From CADCTB01 sp963768975 (GTDB lineage Bacteria > Actinomycetota > Acidimicrobiia > Acidimicrobiales > AC-14): a stretch of 64,000 nucleotides of DNA. How positions within the stretch are numbered: position 1 is the stretch's first letter; each line of letters opens with the position of its first letter. The notes beneath the pieces were generated by a model. That model was not told the DNA's origin. It saw nothing but the letters and a program-made list of their open reading frames with translations, and did no database searches. The stretch spans positions 1-64,000 of the forward strand of contig CAVYKB010000009.1 of the NCBI GenBank assembly GCA_963768975.1, read 5' to 3'. This document shows positions 1 to 9,989 of this stretch, piece after piece. The position numbers and the translations under genes were made by a program.

Positions 1-1232
1 GCATCAGAAAGTTCACACATGAAGGCTTCATCCCGGACGGCCCAGTGGAAATCTCTAGCATTGAGGTCGAGCAGTTCCCCGAGCTCTGAGCGGAGCCACC
101 GAGCGTGCTCGAGCGTTGATGACTGGGGCGAGGGTGCGGCCGATCGCGGCCGCGGCGGGGCTGGGACGAGTTCGTCGATAAGAAGCGTCGCGCGTTCTAG
201 AAACAGTTCTTGCAGCTGATCGGGCATCGCGTATCTCACCGTGAACTCCAAAGCGACCGGCTGCGGATTTGGGAACGCGATGTATTCCTGATCGCTAAGC
301 GTGTCCCACACCTCCCACCCCGCAGGGAGTGGGTCCCTGTCCCAGACGATGCCGCCGATGAAAGCCAGACTTTCGATGCGGCCCCATACGAGGTACGAGT
401 CGTCCCCTAACGGTCGCGCAGTAGCACTCTGTATCGCGGGCACTGCTTGAAGTCCCTCAACGTCCGCGTCGAAAACCTGCTCAGGCAAGGCCCCAGTAAT
501 AGCGAGAGGTACGCGCCGCTCCTCTTCAAAGAAGTCCTCCACGAGTAACTGTAGTCGCTTCCTCCCTGATGATGATTGAGCGAAAGCGATGAATAACTCT
601 AACGCCTCGGTGTCTTCCGGAAGTAGCTCATCGAGGACTGGATCGAGCTGAGTCAAAGGACGAACCGCCTCTGTGGCTATCGTCGCAGCTGCGAGGTCCT
701 GGACCAGATCATCAGCCAGAGCAGTACCTTTCGCGGTCAGGAAATCTTTGCGGTCGTTTGTTACAAAGGTGAGCGGACCATTCGCAGCGGCTTGCATGAC
801 GGTGTGCCAGATCAAAGCGTCGCGGTACCCGCTTTCTCCCTTGGAGAATGGCTTGCGCCCAGACAGGAGTCCATCGACGAGTGTCGCGTGTCGTACATCT
901 GGAATCGGTAAAACCTCGCCATGCTCCAATACCGCCCCCCATAGCCACGACTGGTAGATCGCCACCTGCTCGCTGACTTGCTCGTCGTCCACGGAGAGAT
1001 CGGGGAGGCGACTGGCAGTCAGATGCCGCAGCGATCTGCTCCCGCGATTGACCAGTCGCTGGGCCTCGATGAGCTCCGCCTTGTAATGTGCGACGGTCTC
1101 GCGGATCACCACCTCAGGCACGCAAAGGCGGATACGCCCCATCCGAGCCGCTGCCAACAGCAGGGGCCATCTCCCTGCCCGGAGGTAATAGCCTCCTGCA
1201 TGCACGATGTTCGTATCAGGGACGAGGCGCAT
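1..1232 (-). CDS. PIN-domain protein (DUF4935-like), 3' end beyond window
   Basis: The minus-strand frame opens at the ATG ending at 1232 and stays open for 410 codons to the left edge, so the C-terminus is missing. The first residues, MRLVPDTNIVHAGG, give the first acidic residue of a PIN nuclease (Asp6 in DTN). Around residues 120-170 come GYRDALIW and TFVTNDRKDF, the second and third acidic clusters, in the pattern I associate with the DUF4935 PIN family. PIN domains are metal-dependent ribonucleases, found in toxins and RNA-processing enzymes. Residues from about 180 to 410 are not recognised. No antitoxin-sized partner lies directly upstream. The gene is less G+C-rich than the core genes further right, which suggests transfer. 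PIN assignment is good; substrate and role are unknown. Confidence 0.8.
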   Translation of the reverse strand, partial: MRLVPDTNIVHAGGYYLRAGRWPLLLAAARMGRIRLCVPEVVIRETVAHYKAELIEAQRLVNRGSRSLRHLTASRLPDLSVDDEQVSEQVAIYQSWLWGAVLEHGEVLPIPDVRHATLVDGLLSGRKPFSKGESGYRDALIWHTVMQAAANGPLTFVTNDRKDFLTAKGTALADDLVQDLAAATIATEAVRPLTQLDPVLDELLPEDTEALELFIAFAQSSSGRKRLQLLVEDFFEEERRVPLAITGALPEQVFDADVEGLQAVPAIQSATARPLGDDSYLVWGRIESLAFIGGIVWDRDPLPAGWEVWDTLSDQEYIAFPNPQPVALEFTVRYAMPDQLQELFLERATLLIDELVPAPPRPRSAAPSPQSSTLEHARWLRSELGELLDLNARDFHWAVRDEAFMCELSD

Positions 1233-1678
1233 TGGTAGAGTGTGCCTTGGCTGGGTTCCGCCCCGCAGATCAATCACCGGGATGTCTCCGCGTGTGTTGG
1301 TCGTAAGGATGTTTGTGAGCCCGAGCGGGGGGTAGCGGGCGGGCGTTGACCCGATGGCGCTTGTTCGGCGAGTTCTGGCGCGTGCGACGGCGCCGAGGCT
1401 TGTTGCAACCAGCGCAGCACGCGCTTGACCCCCTCAAGTCCGCTCAACAGGTCACTCGCCGCCGGGCGACGGCGCCTTACCGGGCGCGGCAATCGTGCCG
1501 AACTCGGGCGGTCAGAAGTCGTGGTCGTCTGGCCGAGCGTCGCCGCGAGTGGTTCCAGCCGAGCTCGCGCCGCAGCTGCACCAGACGTGAGGCGAAGGTC
1601 TCCCCTCTAATCTCTCACCGACGCTATCCGGGCTGGCGCTCGTTGGCTCCTCCTCGCCCCTCATGCGAGCCAGCCCCG
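1233..1678. other. Gap with no convincing gene
   Basis: About 450 bases upstream of the PIN gene. Short open frames on both strands have low-complexity Arg/Pro/Ala translations without recognisable motifs. A minus-strand stretch near 1380-1440 translates to plausible helical sequence (LLSGLEGVKRVLRWLQQ) and might be a remnant of a decayed gene, but I cannot identify it. I find no tRNA fold or terminal repeats. Confidence 0.4.
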
Positions 1679-1915
1679 CTACCGAATGTAGTTGCTCCAA
1701 ATTTGGAGACCTGTTCCCAGCACAATGGCGCCGAAGCCCACTCTCGAGACTACATAGTTTCGGCGATACTGAGCGGCTTGCTTCTCATCCGTCTGTTCCA
1801 GGGCGAGGAGTTGCACGCCGCCCTTCTCCGGAGCGCCGCCAATACCGAAGAAGAGTAGTAGAGCGGCACCGACCAGCGTGAGCGCTAGGCCTGTGGTGTT
1901 GACGGTCGTCTTCAT
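1679..1915 (-). CDS. Small two-helix membrane protein, unknown function
   Basis: A 78-residue protein with an ATG start. It has a hydrophobic segment at about residues 8-26 (LALTLVGAALLLFFGIGG) and a second near 58-73 (VGFGAIVLGTGLQIW), joined by a charged, Gln-rich loop. The two-helix hairpin plan is typical of small integral membrane proteins. I do not recognise a family. It sits alone between two short gaps in the lower-G+C left end of the window. The translation is far more protein-like than other frames here, which is why I call it real. Confidence 0.55.
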   Translation of the reverse strand: MKTTVNTTGLALTLVGAALLLFFGIGGAPEKGGVQLLALEQTDEKQAAQYRRNYVVSRVGFGAIVLGTGLQIWSNYIR

Positions 1916-2169
1916 AAACGAAGCGTAGCGACACAGACTTCTGTTCCCTCTTCAGCTCTTGCCCATGTGCTGGCGAAGAGGCCGTGGTTTCCGTTCCTTG
2001 GGCCAGGACAGTGGCGGCCTATTCTTATTGCAGGCTGCCTGCCTGTACCGAAGTCACGCGACCGCCGAAGGGGCCATTCGATCACGCTGTCCTCGGAGCG
2101 GCGAGAATCCTTGCGAGCCACACGATAGCGGCAAGACAGAGGTTATGCCACGCGTGGACTCCTACGTAT

Positions 2170-3471
2170 TCAATCATTAGTATCTCCGGTGAGCTCGCGC
2201 TGATATTCCGTTAGAAGTTCCTCGGTCACTGTTGTCCACCCAAAGCGAAGGAATAGTTGTCGAGAAGCCTGGACGGCCTCACCTCTGACTCGTGCAATCA
2301 GGTCATTGCGAGAGTATTCAGCATCGAATGGAAGGTTGTCGATAGAGGCTACATATGGTTCGAAGAAATCCGCACGCTTCGGATCGTCCACGATTAAGGA
2401 TCGGCCTCGGAGGCCGTGCGTCTCGATCCGCACCACGATCCGGTCGGCCTCGCCAAGCCTAAGAGCGAGCCTTGCGGCGAGCTCGAAGAACTCCGTGAAT
2501 TTGTAGAGTGACTCCCAGACGGGCGTTTCCTTACCCGGCTCCCAATCCTGGGGCGGGGGGTGAAGGCCCGATACATCGCGCCAGTCGGAACCGAAGGCAA
2601 TGAGGTCGGCGAACTGGCCGCTCGTGAAGAACCGCCATGCCTCCAAGTGGTGATGAAATTGCGATTCGTACCCTACCCAGTCGTCGCCGTATGCGAGCGG
2701 CTCCCTGAAGTGAGGAACGTTCCAGCCCCGCATGCTGACCTGTACCGATCGAATTGTATCCGCAAGGCTGTCATAAGGGACGGCATTTTGGATAAACTCG
2801 GCTGGCCTGACTACAAGTCGCCAGTACCCACGCGAGCGTATCTTCTCCGTGACTTCGCTCATGCTAGGTCTCCCAGCTGCTCGCTGAAGAGCTGGGCGTC
2901 GCGGCTTCGCTCGCTTGGCGTTAAGACAACCCCTCCTCGGTAGGCCGCGCTCAACGAAGCGTCGCAGGCCCTTCTCAACCCCAAGATCGAGAAGCTCGCG
3001 CAATTCCGCGTGCTGATGCGTATCCGAGGTCTCGGGCTTCGTATGGCTTCGGGTATAGAGAGCCCCGCGTCTCAAGGTCGGTTCGAAGTCACGCTTGCAC
3101 AGTATGGGGATCTCTTCAAACTCGTGAACCTCGATAACGACGACGTTATTGCCTTGGGACGTCCGACGAGCAGCGACTTCAAATCGAAGGGCTGGGTCAG
3201 CGTACTCACCGAACCAACTGCCAATGTTGTCATAGTTCATCCACTCGATCCCCCGCTCCGGCGTTAGTCCAGGTCCACCGGATTGGGGCGCTACGTCGTC
3301 GATACCGATGACTACGTAACCACCGTCCCGTCGGTTAGCCATGCCAAGAGCCGCCCGGATCACCTTCGCACGGAACGCTCGATTGGTCGCATCACCCGCC
3401 CCCTTGAACTCGACGCCACGCTGCTCGTCGCCAAGGGCGAGCATGTCTCGGAGTTCGTCATCAGTGATCAC
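2170..3471 (-). CDS. AlbA_2 (Schlafen-type) domain protein
   Basis: Residues 1 to about 150 match the AlbA_2 putative nucleic-acid-binding fold: RGVEFKGAG supplies the EFK signature, ALGMANRRDGGYVVIGIDD the conserved AxANxxGGxxxIGxxD segment, and an Arg-rich TLRRGALYTRSHTK stretch follows. The remaining ~280 residues are not recognised. AlbA_2 proteins occur in regulators, in Schlafen nucleases and in many phage-defence genes. I chose the GTG at 3471 because a GAGG lies about five bases upstream and the homologous region begins right after it; an ATG at 3549 would add 26 unconvincing residues. Lower G+C content than the main genome is shared with the PIN gene to the left. Confidence 0.75.
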   Translation of the reverse strand: MITDDELRDMLALGDEQRGVEFKGAGDATNRAFRAKVIRAALGMANRRDGGYVVIGIDDVAPQSGGPGLTPERGIEWMNYDNIGSWFGEYADPALRFEVAARRTSQGNNVVVIEVHEFEEIPILCKRDFEPTLRRGALYTRSHTKPETSDTHQHAELRELLDLGVEKGLRRFVERGLPRRGCLNAKRAKPRRPALQRAAGRPSMSEVTEKIRSRGYWRLVVRPAEFIQNAVPYDSLADTIRSVQVSMRGWNVPHFREPLAYGDDWVGYESQFHHHLEAWRFFTSGQFADLIAFGSDWRDVSGLHPPPQDWEPGKETPVWESLYKFTEFFELAARLALRLGEADRIVVRIETHGLRGRSLIVDDPKRADFFEPYVASIDNLPFDAEYSRNDLIARVRGEAVQASRQLFLRFGWTTVTEELLTEYQRELTGDTND

Positions 3472-3743
3472 GACAGCCTCAGGTTTACACAGGCCGACCG
3501 GACGACGCCCGGGATGTCTGAAGCTGCCGGCAATAGTCGCCCACGCCATAACCGGCGAACCGGTGCGGGAGAGTCGCCGTATAACGGCAGGTTCGCAGCG
3601 CCACTGACGGCTTCAGGACGGAGCGTCCGAACTGAGCTGACCGAATCGCTCGCGCCGTCTCCGTCGCCATCCGTTGGCCTTCTCCGGGGCCCCGGGGGCG
3701 GCTGCGCGCGGACTCGTCCATCAACGGCGCGGCGGAGCATGGC

Positions 3744-5456
3744 TCACGCCGGCGGATCGGCGGCGTCGAAGCGCATGCCGCTGGACCCTTCGCCCCGCCC
3801 GGCGTGCTTGTCCCGGCCCAGCCAGACGACTGTGCCGCCGCCGGCGGTGCGGGCCAGTTGGAGCAGGCGGCGGACGACGACGCCGGCCCGGGGCACCTCT
3901 TCCTCGAGGAGGCGCAGGCGGTCGTCGGCGGGGTCGGCGGCCGGGTCGGCTCGGAGGAGAAGGCCGTGGGGGTGGGCCAGGTCGGTGGTGCCGTCGGCCC
4001 GGAAGCGGAGGATGGCGCCTCGCAGCAGTTCGACGGCGCCCTCGGTCGCGGCCACGCCCTCGGCGGGGACGGGGACGAAGGGGATCCAGTGGTCGGGGAC
4101 CGGGGTCATGAGCCGGTAGATCAGCTGGGCGTCGCCGAGGTCGCCGGGGAGCTGCTGGCGCAGGGCGGCCCGGCCTGGCTCCCGGGCCCGCTCGACCCGC
4201 TCGCCGCCCGGCCCGGCCACGACCCGCTCGACGGCCCACACCAGGTTGGCCATCTCGTCGCGGAACAGGGCGACTTCCTCGCGCGGGTCGGCGTCGAGGG
4301 TAGACGGGAGTGTCGGCGGCACGAAGTAGATGTCGCGCCCGGTGGCGCCGGCCGCGGTCGAGAACATCGTCCAGCGCCGGCCGCCCAGGTCCACGGAGGG
4401 CGGGACGACGGTCTCGATGCCGAAGGTGTCGCGGACGGTGAGGGCTTCGAGACGGAACACGGCGCCGGCCGGGAGCTCGACCGGCGTGACGTACCAGTCG
4501 TTGCCGAAGGCGAGGGCGAACTCGACGAGGAGCATCCGGGCCAGGTCGGTGGGGCCGGCGGTGGTCCGCCCGAGGAACACCCGGGCGTCCTCGAACTGCC
4601 ACAGGCGGTCGGCGGGCATGCCTGGGTACGACGCCCGGGCCGGGAGGGTGACGGTGTCGATCTTGACAACGTCCGGCGGCGACGCCGGCGGTCCCAGCGA
4701 GACGCCGTCGACGGCGTCGAAGGAGTACCAGTCGAGGCGGCCGCCGGCGTACTCGTCGGCGGCCAGGACGACGGAGCTCCCATCGAAGTCGGCTTGGACG
4801 GCGAGGGAGTACTCCATGCGGTTGGCGTCCCACGCCGCCGGCCGGGCCGGCTCGTAGACCTGTGCCCGCCACCAGCGCAGCCAGGCTTCGGCCACCGGGC
4901 GGACGGCGCCGGCGTCGGTCGGGTTGAGGGCCGGCGCCGGCGGCAGGCCGCCCAGGTTCCCGGCGGCGTCGGCGAGGGGTTCCAGGTCCGCCGCCAGCCG
5001 GCCACCGTCGACGACCACCGCGCCGAGAACAGGTCGGGCCGCCGGGTACTGGGCCAGGTACAGGTGGCCCAGGCGGACGAGGTCGGCGGCGGCCAGGAGG
5101 CGCAGGAAGTGCAGGCCGGCCTCCCGGCGCAGGCGGTCGTCGCCGGCCCGCACCGGTTCGGCCTCGACGACGGGTTCGAGCGGCGCGGCCAGGGTGGCGT
5201 AGTCGACCGCCCGGGCGCCGGCGCCGGCGTCGAGATGGCCGGCGAGGTAGCGGCTGAGCGGCGCGGCGTGGCCCAGAAGCCGCACCTCCACCGGCGTGCC
5301 GGCGTCGTCGCCGTGCAGCTCGCCGAACTGCCACTGGCGGGCCAGCAGCCAGAGGGGGTCGGCCAGGGGCGCCTGGAGGCCGGGCTCGAGGTCGCCGGTG
5401 GCGGGCACGGGCTCGAGCCGGCTCCAGCCGACGACGGACGGGTTCTCCGGCGGCAC
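3744..5456 (-). CDS. Unassigned 570-residue protein, last gene of giant operon
   Basis: GTG start at 5456, five bases after the preceding stop, with GAGG just upstream. The sequence is tryptophan-rich near the N-terminus (VGWSRLEPVP, then DPLWLLARQWQFGELHGDD), then a mixed alpha/beta region with DANRMEYSLAVQADFDGSSV and WYVTPVELPAG. It ends in an Arg-rich segment with TVVWLGRDKHAG. There is no signal peptide, membrane segment or coiled coil. I recall similar uncharacterised proteins in other phyla with the same DPLWLLARQWQ block, but no function. Position as the fifth gene after a PhoD-like phosphatase, a DUF6603-like protein and two giants suggests a shared complex or pathway. Confidence 0.8.
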   Translation of the reverse strand: MPPENPSVVGWSRLEPVPATGDLEPGLQAPLADPLWLLARQWQFGELHGDDAGTPVEVRLLGHAAPLSRYLAGHLDAGAGARAVDYATLAAPLEPVVEAEPVRAGDDRLRREAGLHFLRLLAAADLVRLGHLYLAQYPAARPVLGAVVVDGGRLAADLEPLADAAGNLGGLPPAPALNPTDAGAVRPVAEAWLRWWRAQVYEPARPAAWDANRMEYSLAVQADFDGSSVVLAADEYAGGRLDWYSFDAVDGVSLGPPASPPDVVKIDTVTLPARASYPGMPADRLWQFEDARVFLGRTTAGPTDLARMLLVEFALAFGNDWYVTPVELPAGAVFRLEALTVRDTFGIETVVPPSVDLGGRRWTMFSTAAGATGRDIYFVPPTLPSTLDADPREEVALFRDEMANLVWAVERVVAGPGGERVERAREPGRAALRQQLPGDLGDAQLIYRLMTPVPDHWIPFVPVPAEGVAATEGAVELLRGAILRFRADGTTDLAHPHGLLLRADPAADPADDRLRLLEEEVPRAGVVVRRLLQLARTAGGGTVVWLGRDKHAGRGEGSSGMRFDAADPPA

Positions 5457-5461
5457 GGCCC

Positions 5462-6403
5462 TCAGCCTTTCCCGAGCACGCCGGGCTGGACGCCGTCGAG
5501 CACGACCCGGTCGACCAGGTCGAAGAGGTCGATCGAGGGGACGTCGCCGGTGACGTCCTGGGGCACGTAGAGCGCCGGCAGGAGGCCGCCGAGATCGGGG
5601 AGGTCCCGGGGCCCGACGGCGCGCAGGTGGGTCAGGGCGATGGCCTCGCGCACGGCGCCGAGCAGCTCGTCGAAGGACCACTGGGCCGTGCCCGGCACGC
5701 CGGGGACGGCGAGGAGGATGGCGTGGGGAGGATGGGCGGCCGGGGCGTCGTAGTGGAAGGACAGCGCGGTGGTCTCCGCCGCCGCGGGGATGATCTCGGT
5801 CCACTCGTCGACGACCACGCCGGCGGCGGGGCCGGCGGGGTCGAGCCCGTCCGGCGCGTGCACGACGACTCCGACCGTTCCTCCGGGGAACTCCTCGTCC
5901 TCCGGCGGGGGCAGTGCCACCCAGCGCCCGCCGGGCTGGTGGGGGAGCTGGACGACGTCGAGGTGGGGCAGCCCGAGGTCGCGCCCGTGGGCCTCGGCCG
6001 CGGTCAGCAGCGCCGACAGCGGGTCGAGCGCCGGCCGCACCATCGCCACCCGGTGCAGCCAGGGCAGGGGGGCGAGATCGTCGCCGCCGAGCAATGCGGC
6101 CCGGTCGGCCAGCGAGGGCGCCACGCCGCCGGCGCCGGCGGGCTGGAAGAGCGGCAGGGCCGGGAAGCCCTCGCCGAGCACGATGCGCAGCCGGCGCAGG
6201 TGGTGCTCGACGGCCTGGTCCGGGGTGGGGTCCTCCCGCTCGGCGAAGGCGGCGGCCTCGGCCGCCACCCGCTCGGCGGCCCCTTGCAACACGCCCCGCA
6301 CCCGTGCCGCCTGGTCCTCGACCGACTCGCCCGTGGCCCCCGGCAGGCTGTCGGCGACGCCCAGCGCCGCGGCCTGCGCCAGCACGGCGGGGCCGGCGGC
6401 GGC
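5462..6403 (-). CDS. C-terminal part of frameshifted ~1508-residue giant protein
   Basis: About 313 residues ending at the TGA at 5462. Beginning with AVLAQAAALGVADSLPGATG, it contains LPWLHRVAMVRPALDPL, LPHQPGGRWVALP, GTVGVVVHAPDGLD and VVVDEWTEIIPAAAETTALSF, a block I associate with the C-terminus of a conserved family of unknown function. It has no separate start: it continues the frame of 6404-9356 after one apparent extra base near 6403 in a GC-rich repeat, so it is the tail of that gene. Hydrophobicity is modest with no membrane helix. Function unknown. Frame restoration is well supported because the corrected gene length, 4527 bases, divides by three. Confidence 0.75.
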   Translation of the reverse strand, partial: AAAGPAVLAQAAALGVADSLPGATGESVEDQAARVRGVLQGAAERVAAEAAAFAEREDPTPDQAVEHHLRRLRIVLGEGFPALPLFQPAGAGGVAPSLADRAALLGGDDLAPLPWLHRVAMVRPALDPLSALLTAAEAHGRDLGLPHLDVVQLPHQPGGRWVALPPPEDEEFPGGTVGVVVHAPDGLDPAGPAAGVVVDEWTEIIPAAAETTALSFHYDAPAAHPPHAILLAVPGVPGTAQWSFDELLGAVREAIALTHLRAVGPRDLPDLGGLLPALYVPQDVTGDVPSIDLFDLVDRVVLDGVQPGVLGKG

Positions 6404-9356
6404 CAGCGGCGGCCGTGAGGGCGGCGACCACCCGGTCGGCCCGCTCGGCGAGCTCGGCCACGTCCCAGCCCGCGGGCTCGTCGTGCAGAAGGGGCTGCAG
6501 ATCGGGGGCCGACGCCGGCGGCCGGCCGGCGATGCGCTCCACCCACGCGGCCACCGTGGCGATGGCCTCCAGCCCCCACGCGCCGCCGGCCCCGTCGGGC
6601 AGCAGGACGAGCGAGTCGTCCTCGGTGCCGTCGGGCACCTTGGCGGCCATCGCCGCGGCCAGGCGCGATTCGAGCTCGCTGGGGCGGTCGCCGGCGGGCC
6701 GGCGCACCGCCAGCACGACCGCCAGCGGGGACAGACCCAGCTCAGCCAACGTCGCCGTCACCGTGGCCCGCACCATCCCGCCCCGCCTGACCTCGCCGGC
6801 GAAGACCACCGACGCCGGCGGCCCGAGCAGCCGGGCCACCCAGGCGTTCAGCCGGGGCTCGGCGCCGGATCGGGGGTCGGCAGGCCAGCCTGGGGCCGCG
6901 CTGTTGCGCAACAGGACGAGGACGCGGTGGGCCACCGTCGTGCCCGAACGGGGCGACTGCACCACCTCGGGCGCCACCGGCCGCTGCTGGCGGTCGAGGG
7001 CGGCCAGGGCGGCGCCGGCCCGGTCCTGGTTGCCGGCGACGGTCTGGTAGACGGCCTCGCTCAGCAGCACGTCGCCTACCGCGTCCAGCAGGTCGTCGGC
7101 GGTGTCGAGGACGGCGCCGACCGGCGTCCCGTGCTGGCCGAGGATGCCGATGCCCGACAGGACGGCGTCGCGCCCGCCCGGCGCCCGCCACTTCTCGAGC
7201 AGGGCGACGCCGTCGACCACGTCGCGGGCGGCGATGGACTCGACCGGCTCGGACAGGTCGGCGTCGGTGTGGCGGAGCGGGGCCAGCCGGCGCAGCGGCA
7301 GGATGTAGCGGGCCAGGATGGCGTCGCGCTCGCGCAGCAGCCGCTCGATCCGGTACCCGAGCAGGGCACCGAGGGGCTGGCCGTTCTCCACGCCGTCGAG
7401 CAGCGTCATGGCGTCACGCACCCGGCGGGCCGACAGGTCGACGGCGAAGGCCCCCGGCGTGCTCGACGCCCGGGCGACGTGGGCGCTGCGCAGGACGGCG
7501 GCCGCCACCGCGTGGTTCAGCGACGGCGTGTGGACGTAGCCGAGGCTGTCGCGCCCGGCCGGGTCGGGGCGCACGTCCTCGACCCACCCGTAGGCGCCCA
7601 GGTGCACGCCGGCCGGGCGGGCGGCGCGCAGGTCGGTGAGGCGCTGGGTGGCCAGGGCCGTGCACCAGGCGTCGAACCGGTAGGAGTACAGGTCGAGCAG
7701 GCCGCGCAGGGCCCACTCCACCCGCTCGCCGGGCTCGTCGGCCAGCCGGTCGAGGGCGGCCCGGAGCCGGCGCAGCCCGTCGACCGAGTCACCGCCGCCG
7801 GCGCCGGCCAGGTGGTCCCGCACCAGGTCGGCCACGGTGCCGGCGCCGGTCAGGCCCGGGATGCGGGCGTCGGCCAGGACCTTGGGGGTGGCGAAGCTGA
7901 GCGCCCCGCCGTCGACCTCCTCCAGGCCGGTGCCGATCGTCTCGGGGTGGCGCAGCCGTACGGCCTCGACCAGAGGGCTGGGGGTGGCACCGATATCGGC
8001 GAAGTCCTTCACGACGCGGCCGTGGGCCGCATCCAGTTCGAGCGCCGCCGAAAGCGCCAGCAGCGCCTCGGCCAGCGATGCCGCCCCGCCCCTGGTGGCG
8101 AGGGTGTCACGCCCGCCGGGCGTGGTGAGCAGGTCGCGCAGCTCCCGCACGTACGGCAGCGTCGCCCCGGGATCGAGGCCCGCGGGCCGGGCCCACGGGA
8201 TCCGCAACGCGTGGCTGCGGGCGTCGGTGGTGAGGGTGCCGATGGTGAGCCGGCGGGGCGAGAACCGGCCGTCGAGCATGGACTCCACCAGCCACCCGTG
8301 CAGCTCCTGCTGCTGGGCCAGGTCGTCGAGGCCCACCACGTTGGCCACCGCACCGCGTGGCAGCGCCCGGCGGAAGCGGGCGGTGGCCGCCACCGGGGCG
8401 CGCTGGAGGAGGTCGACGAGGGTGGCGTCGAGGTCGGTCGTCCGATCGAGGCGAGGGACGGCGCGCGACCCCTGCACCCACCACCGCCGCAGCTTCGCCG
8501 TGGTGCCCGCCACCATTTCGGCCGCCCGGTCGCCGGCCGGCGGCCGGTAGCTGGCGGGGTTGACGACGGGCAGGAGCCCGTACGGCTGGCGACCGATACG
8601 CACCAGTGGGAGCGGCCCGGACGCGAACAGGTGGGCCGACGCCCAGACCCGGAGCTGGTCGATGTCGGCGTCGGAGATCATCGGGCGGATGCGGCCGACG
8701 GGTCGGAGGAGCCGGCCCAGGTAGGTGCCGGCGGTGGCCTCCCACGTGGCGTCGATCAGGGCGCTGGCCACCGCATGCTCGGAGACGCCGGCGCCGGGCG
8801 CCCCGGCGAGCGGGGCCGGGGCGATGCCGAGGGCCGCGGCCAGGCGGGCGCCGGCGGACCAGGTGAGGTCGCCGGGCACCGTTGCTGCCGGGTCGAGGGC
8901 GCCGGCCAGCGCCGCCGGCGCGCTGCTGTGGCCGGAGGGCGTCTCGGCGGTGTTGTTGGTCGGCGTGCCCTGGGGGACGAACGAGAGCCCGTCGCCGTAG
9001 AGGTGGGCGGCGAGCAGGCGGGCGAGGTCGCCGGCGCCACCGTCGGGAGACTGCGTCGAGTCGACCCCGAGGACGATCAGCTCGTCGAGCCCGGCGCCCA
9101 GGCCCGCCCCGGAGGACAGGTCGGCGTCGCGGACGGTGAGCAGCATGCCGGCGGTACGGGCTTCCTCCGGCTCGGTGAGCCAGCGCAGGCGCTCGGTGCC
9201 CAGGGGCCGGTCGGGGTCGTCCTCCGGGCTGGGCGCCACGTCCAGCGCATCGCCCACCGGCCCGCTCCATACCCGGAACAGCTCCCGGCCCCCTCGCCGG
9301 CCGATCGCCACCCACCGGGTGGGTAGGGCGACGGCCGGGCCGGGCGGGTCCAGGTT
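6404..9356 (-). CDS. Central part of frameshifted ~1508-residue giant protein
   Basis: About 984 residues of well-formed protein from GPAVALPTRWVAIGRRGG to about LHDEPAGWDVAELAER. Recognisable landmarks are RIGRQPYGLLPVV, several leucine-rich helical stretches, YGWVEDVRPDP followed by GYVHTPSLNHAVAAAVLRS, and RRVRDAMTLLDGVENGQPLG. These recur in my memory in uncharacterised bacterial giants but carry no assigned domain. The frame differs from the N-terminal part by one base, consistent with a lost base in the AAA at 9355-9357. In this same frame translation continues open far beyond the real join, down to 3744, which makes automatic gene calling merge it with the next gene wrongly. Confidence 0.75.
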
Positions 9357-9988
9357 TCCGCCCGCAACGCCACGTCGGCGTGCTCGGGGCCCGGCGGCGT
9401 GCCGAGGGGGTTGGCCGGCGTGGTCACGTCGACGATCCACCGGGCCCGCGTCGCCCGCCGGCCGGCCGCCACCGCAGCCCACGCTGCGCCCGCCACCTCG
9501 GCATCGGCCGGCGCCGGCCACCGCCGCTCCCAGTAGGCCCGGCCCGCGGCTCGCTCGGCCTCGGTGAGCTCGGGCTCGTGGGCGTCGACGTGGACCTGGT
9601 CGGGGAAGACCCGAATGTGGAGCGTGGTGCCCGCGTCCGCGAAGCGGGTCTCGATGCGCAGGGGCAGCAGGGCGATCGGCAGCCCGCCGTCGAGCGACGC
9701 CACCGCCGATTCCGGCCCGTCGGCGGTGGCGATGCGGTCCACCAGCACCTGGATGCGGGCCCGCACCTCCTCCAGCCGCCGGGTGAGCTCGTCGCGGGCG
9801 TCGGTGAGCGCCTCGACCCGCCGGAGCGCGGCCTCGATGCGCGCCCGCGGGCCGCCGCTCGCTTGCAGCCGGGCCAGCTGAGCCTCGGCCGCCCGGAGCC
9901 GGGCGCCGGCGGCGCGGCTCTCCGCCTCCAGGTCACGGGCCTCGGCCCGGGCGGCGGCGAGGGCGGCGATGTCGGCGGGGTCGGCCAT
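9354..9988 (-). CDS. N-terminal coiled-coil part of frameshifted giant protein
   Basis: ATG at 9988, one base after the stop of the upstream gene. About 210 residues. Residues 5-90 form a long Ala/Glu/Arg/Leu helix with heptad character, likely a coiled coil. Then come LPIALLPLRIETRF and LHIRVFPDQVHVDAHEPELT, a conserved-looking beta-rich block, and YWERRWPAP. In this frame the sequence turns into Arg/Pro-rich noise after about 9355; moving to the neighbouring frame restores sensible protein. The start is fixed by operon spacing. The coiled coil suggests self-assembly or partner binding. Function unknown. Confidence 0.75.
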
Positions 9989-9989
9989 G

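Noticed and set aside
1233..1300. tRNA-like string near GGTAGAG...GGTTCCG
   Set aside because: It contains fragments resembling D- and T-loop sequence but no acceptor or anticodon stem can be formed around them.
5769..9326. Plus-strand 1185-residue open frame
   Set aside because: Antisense shadow of the giant gene; composition is Gly/Arg/Pro-rich without domains, as expected for high-G+C antisense frames.
3744..9521. Single 1925-residue open frame on the minus strand
   Set aside because: Protein-like sequence is present only at both ends (6404-9356 and 3744-5456). The stretch in between is an Arg/Pro/Gly-rich shadow of the real frame that ends at 5462, so this is two genes joined by chance.
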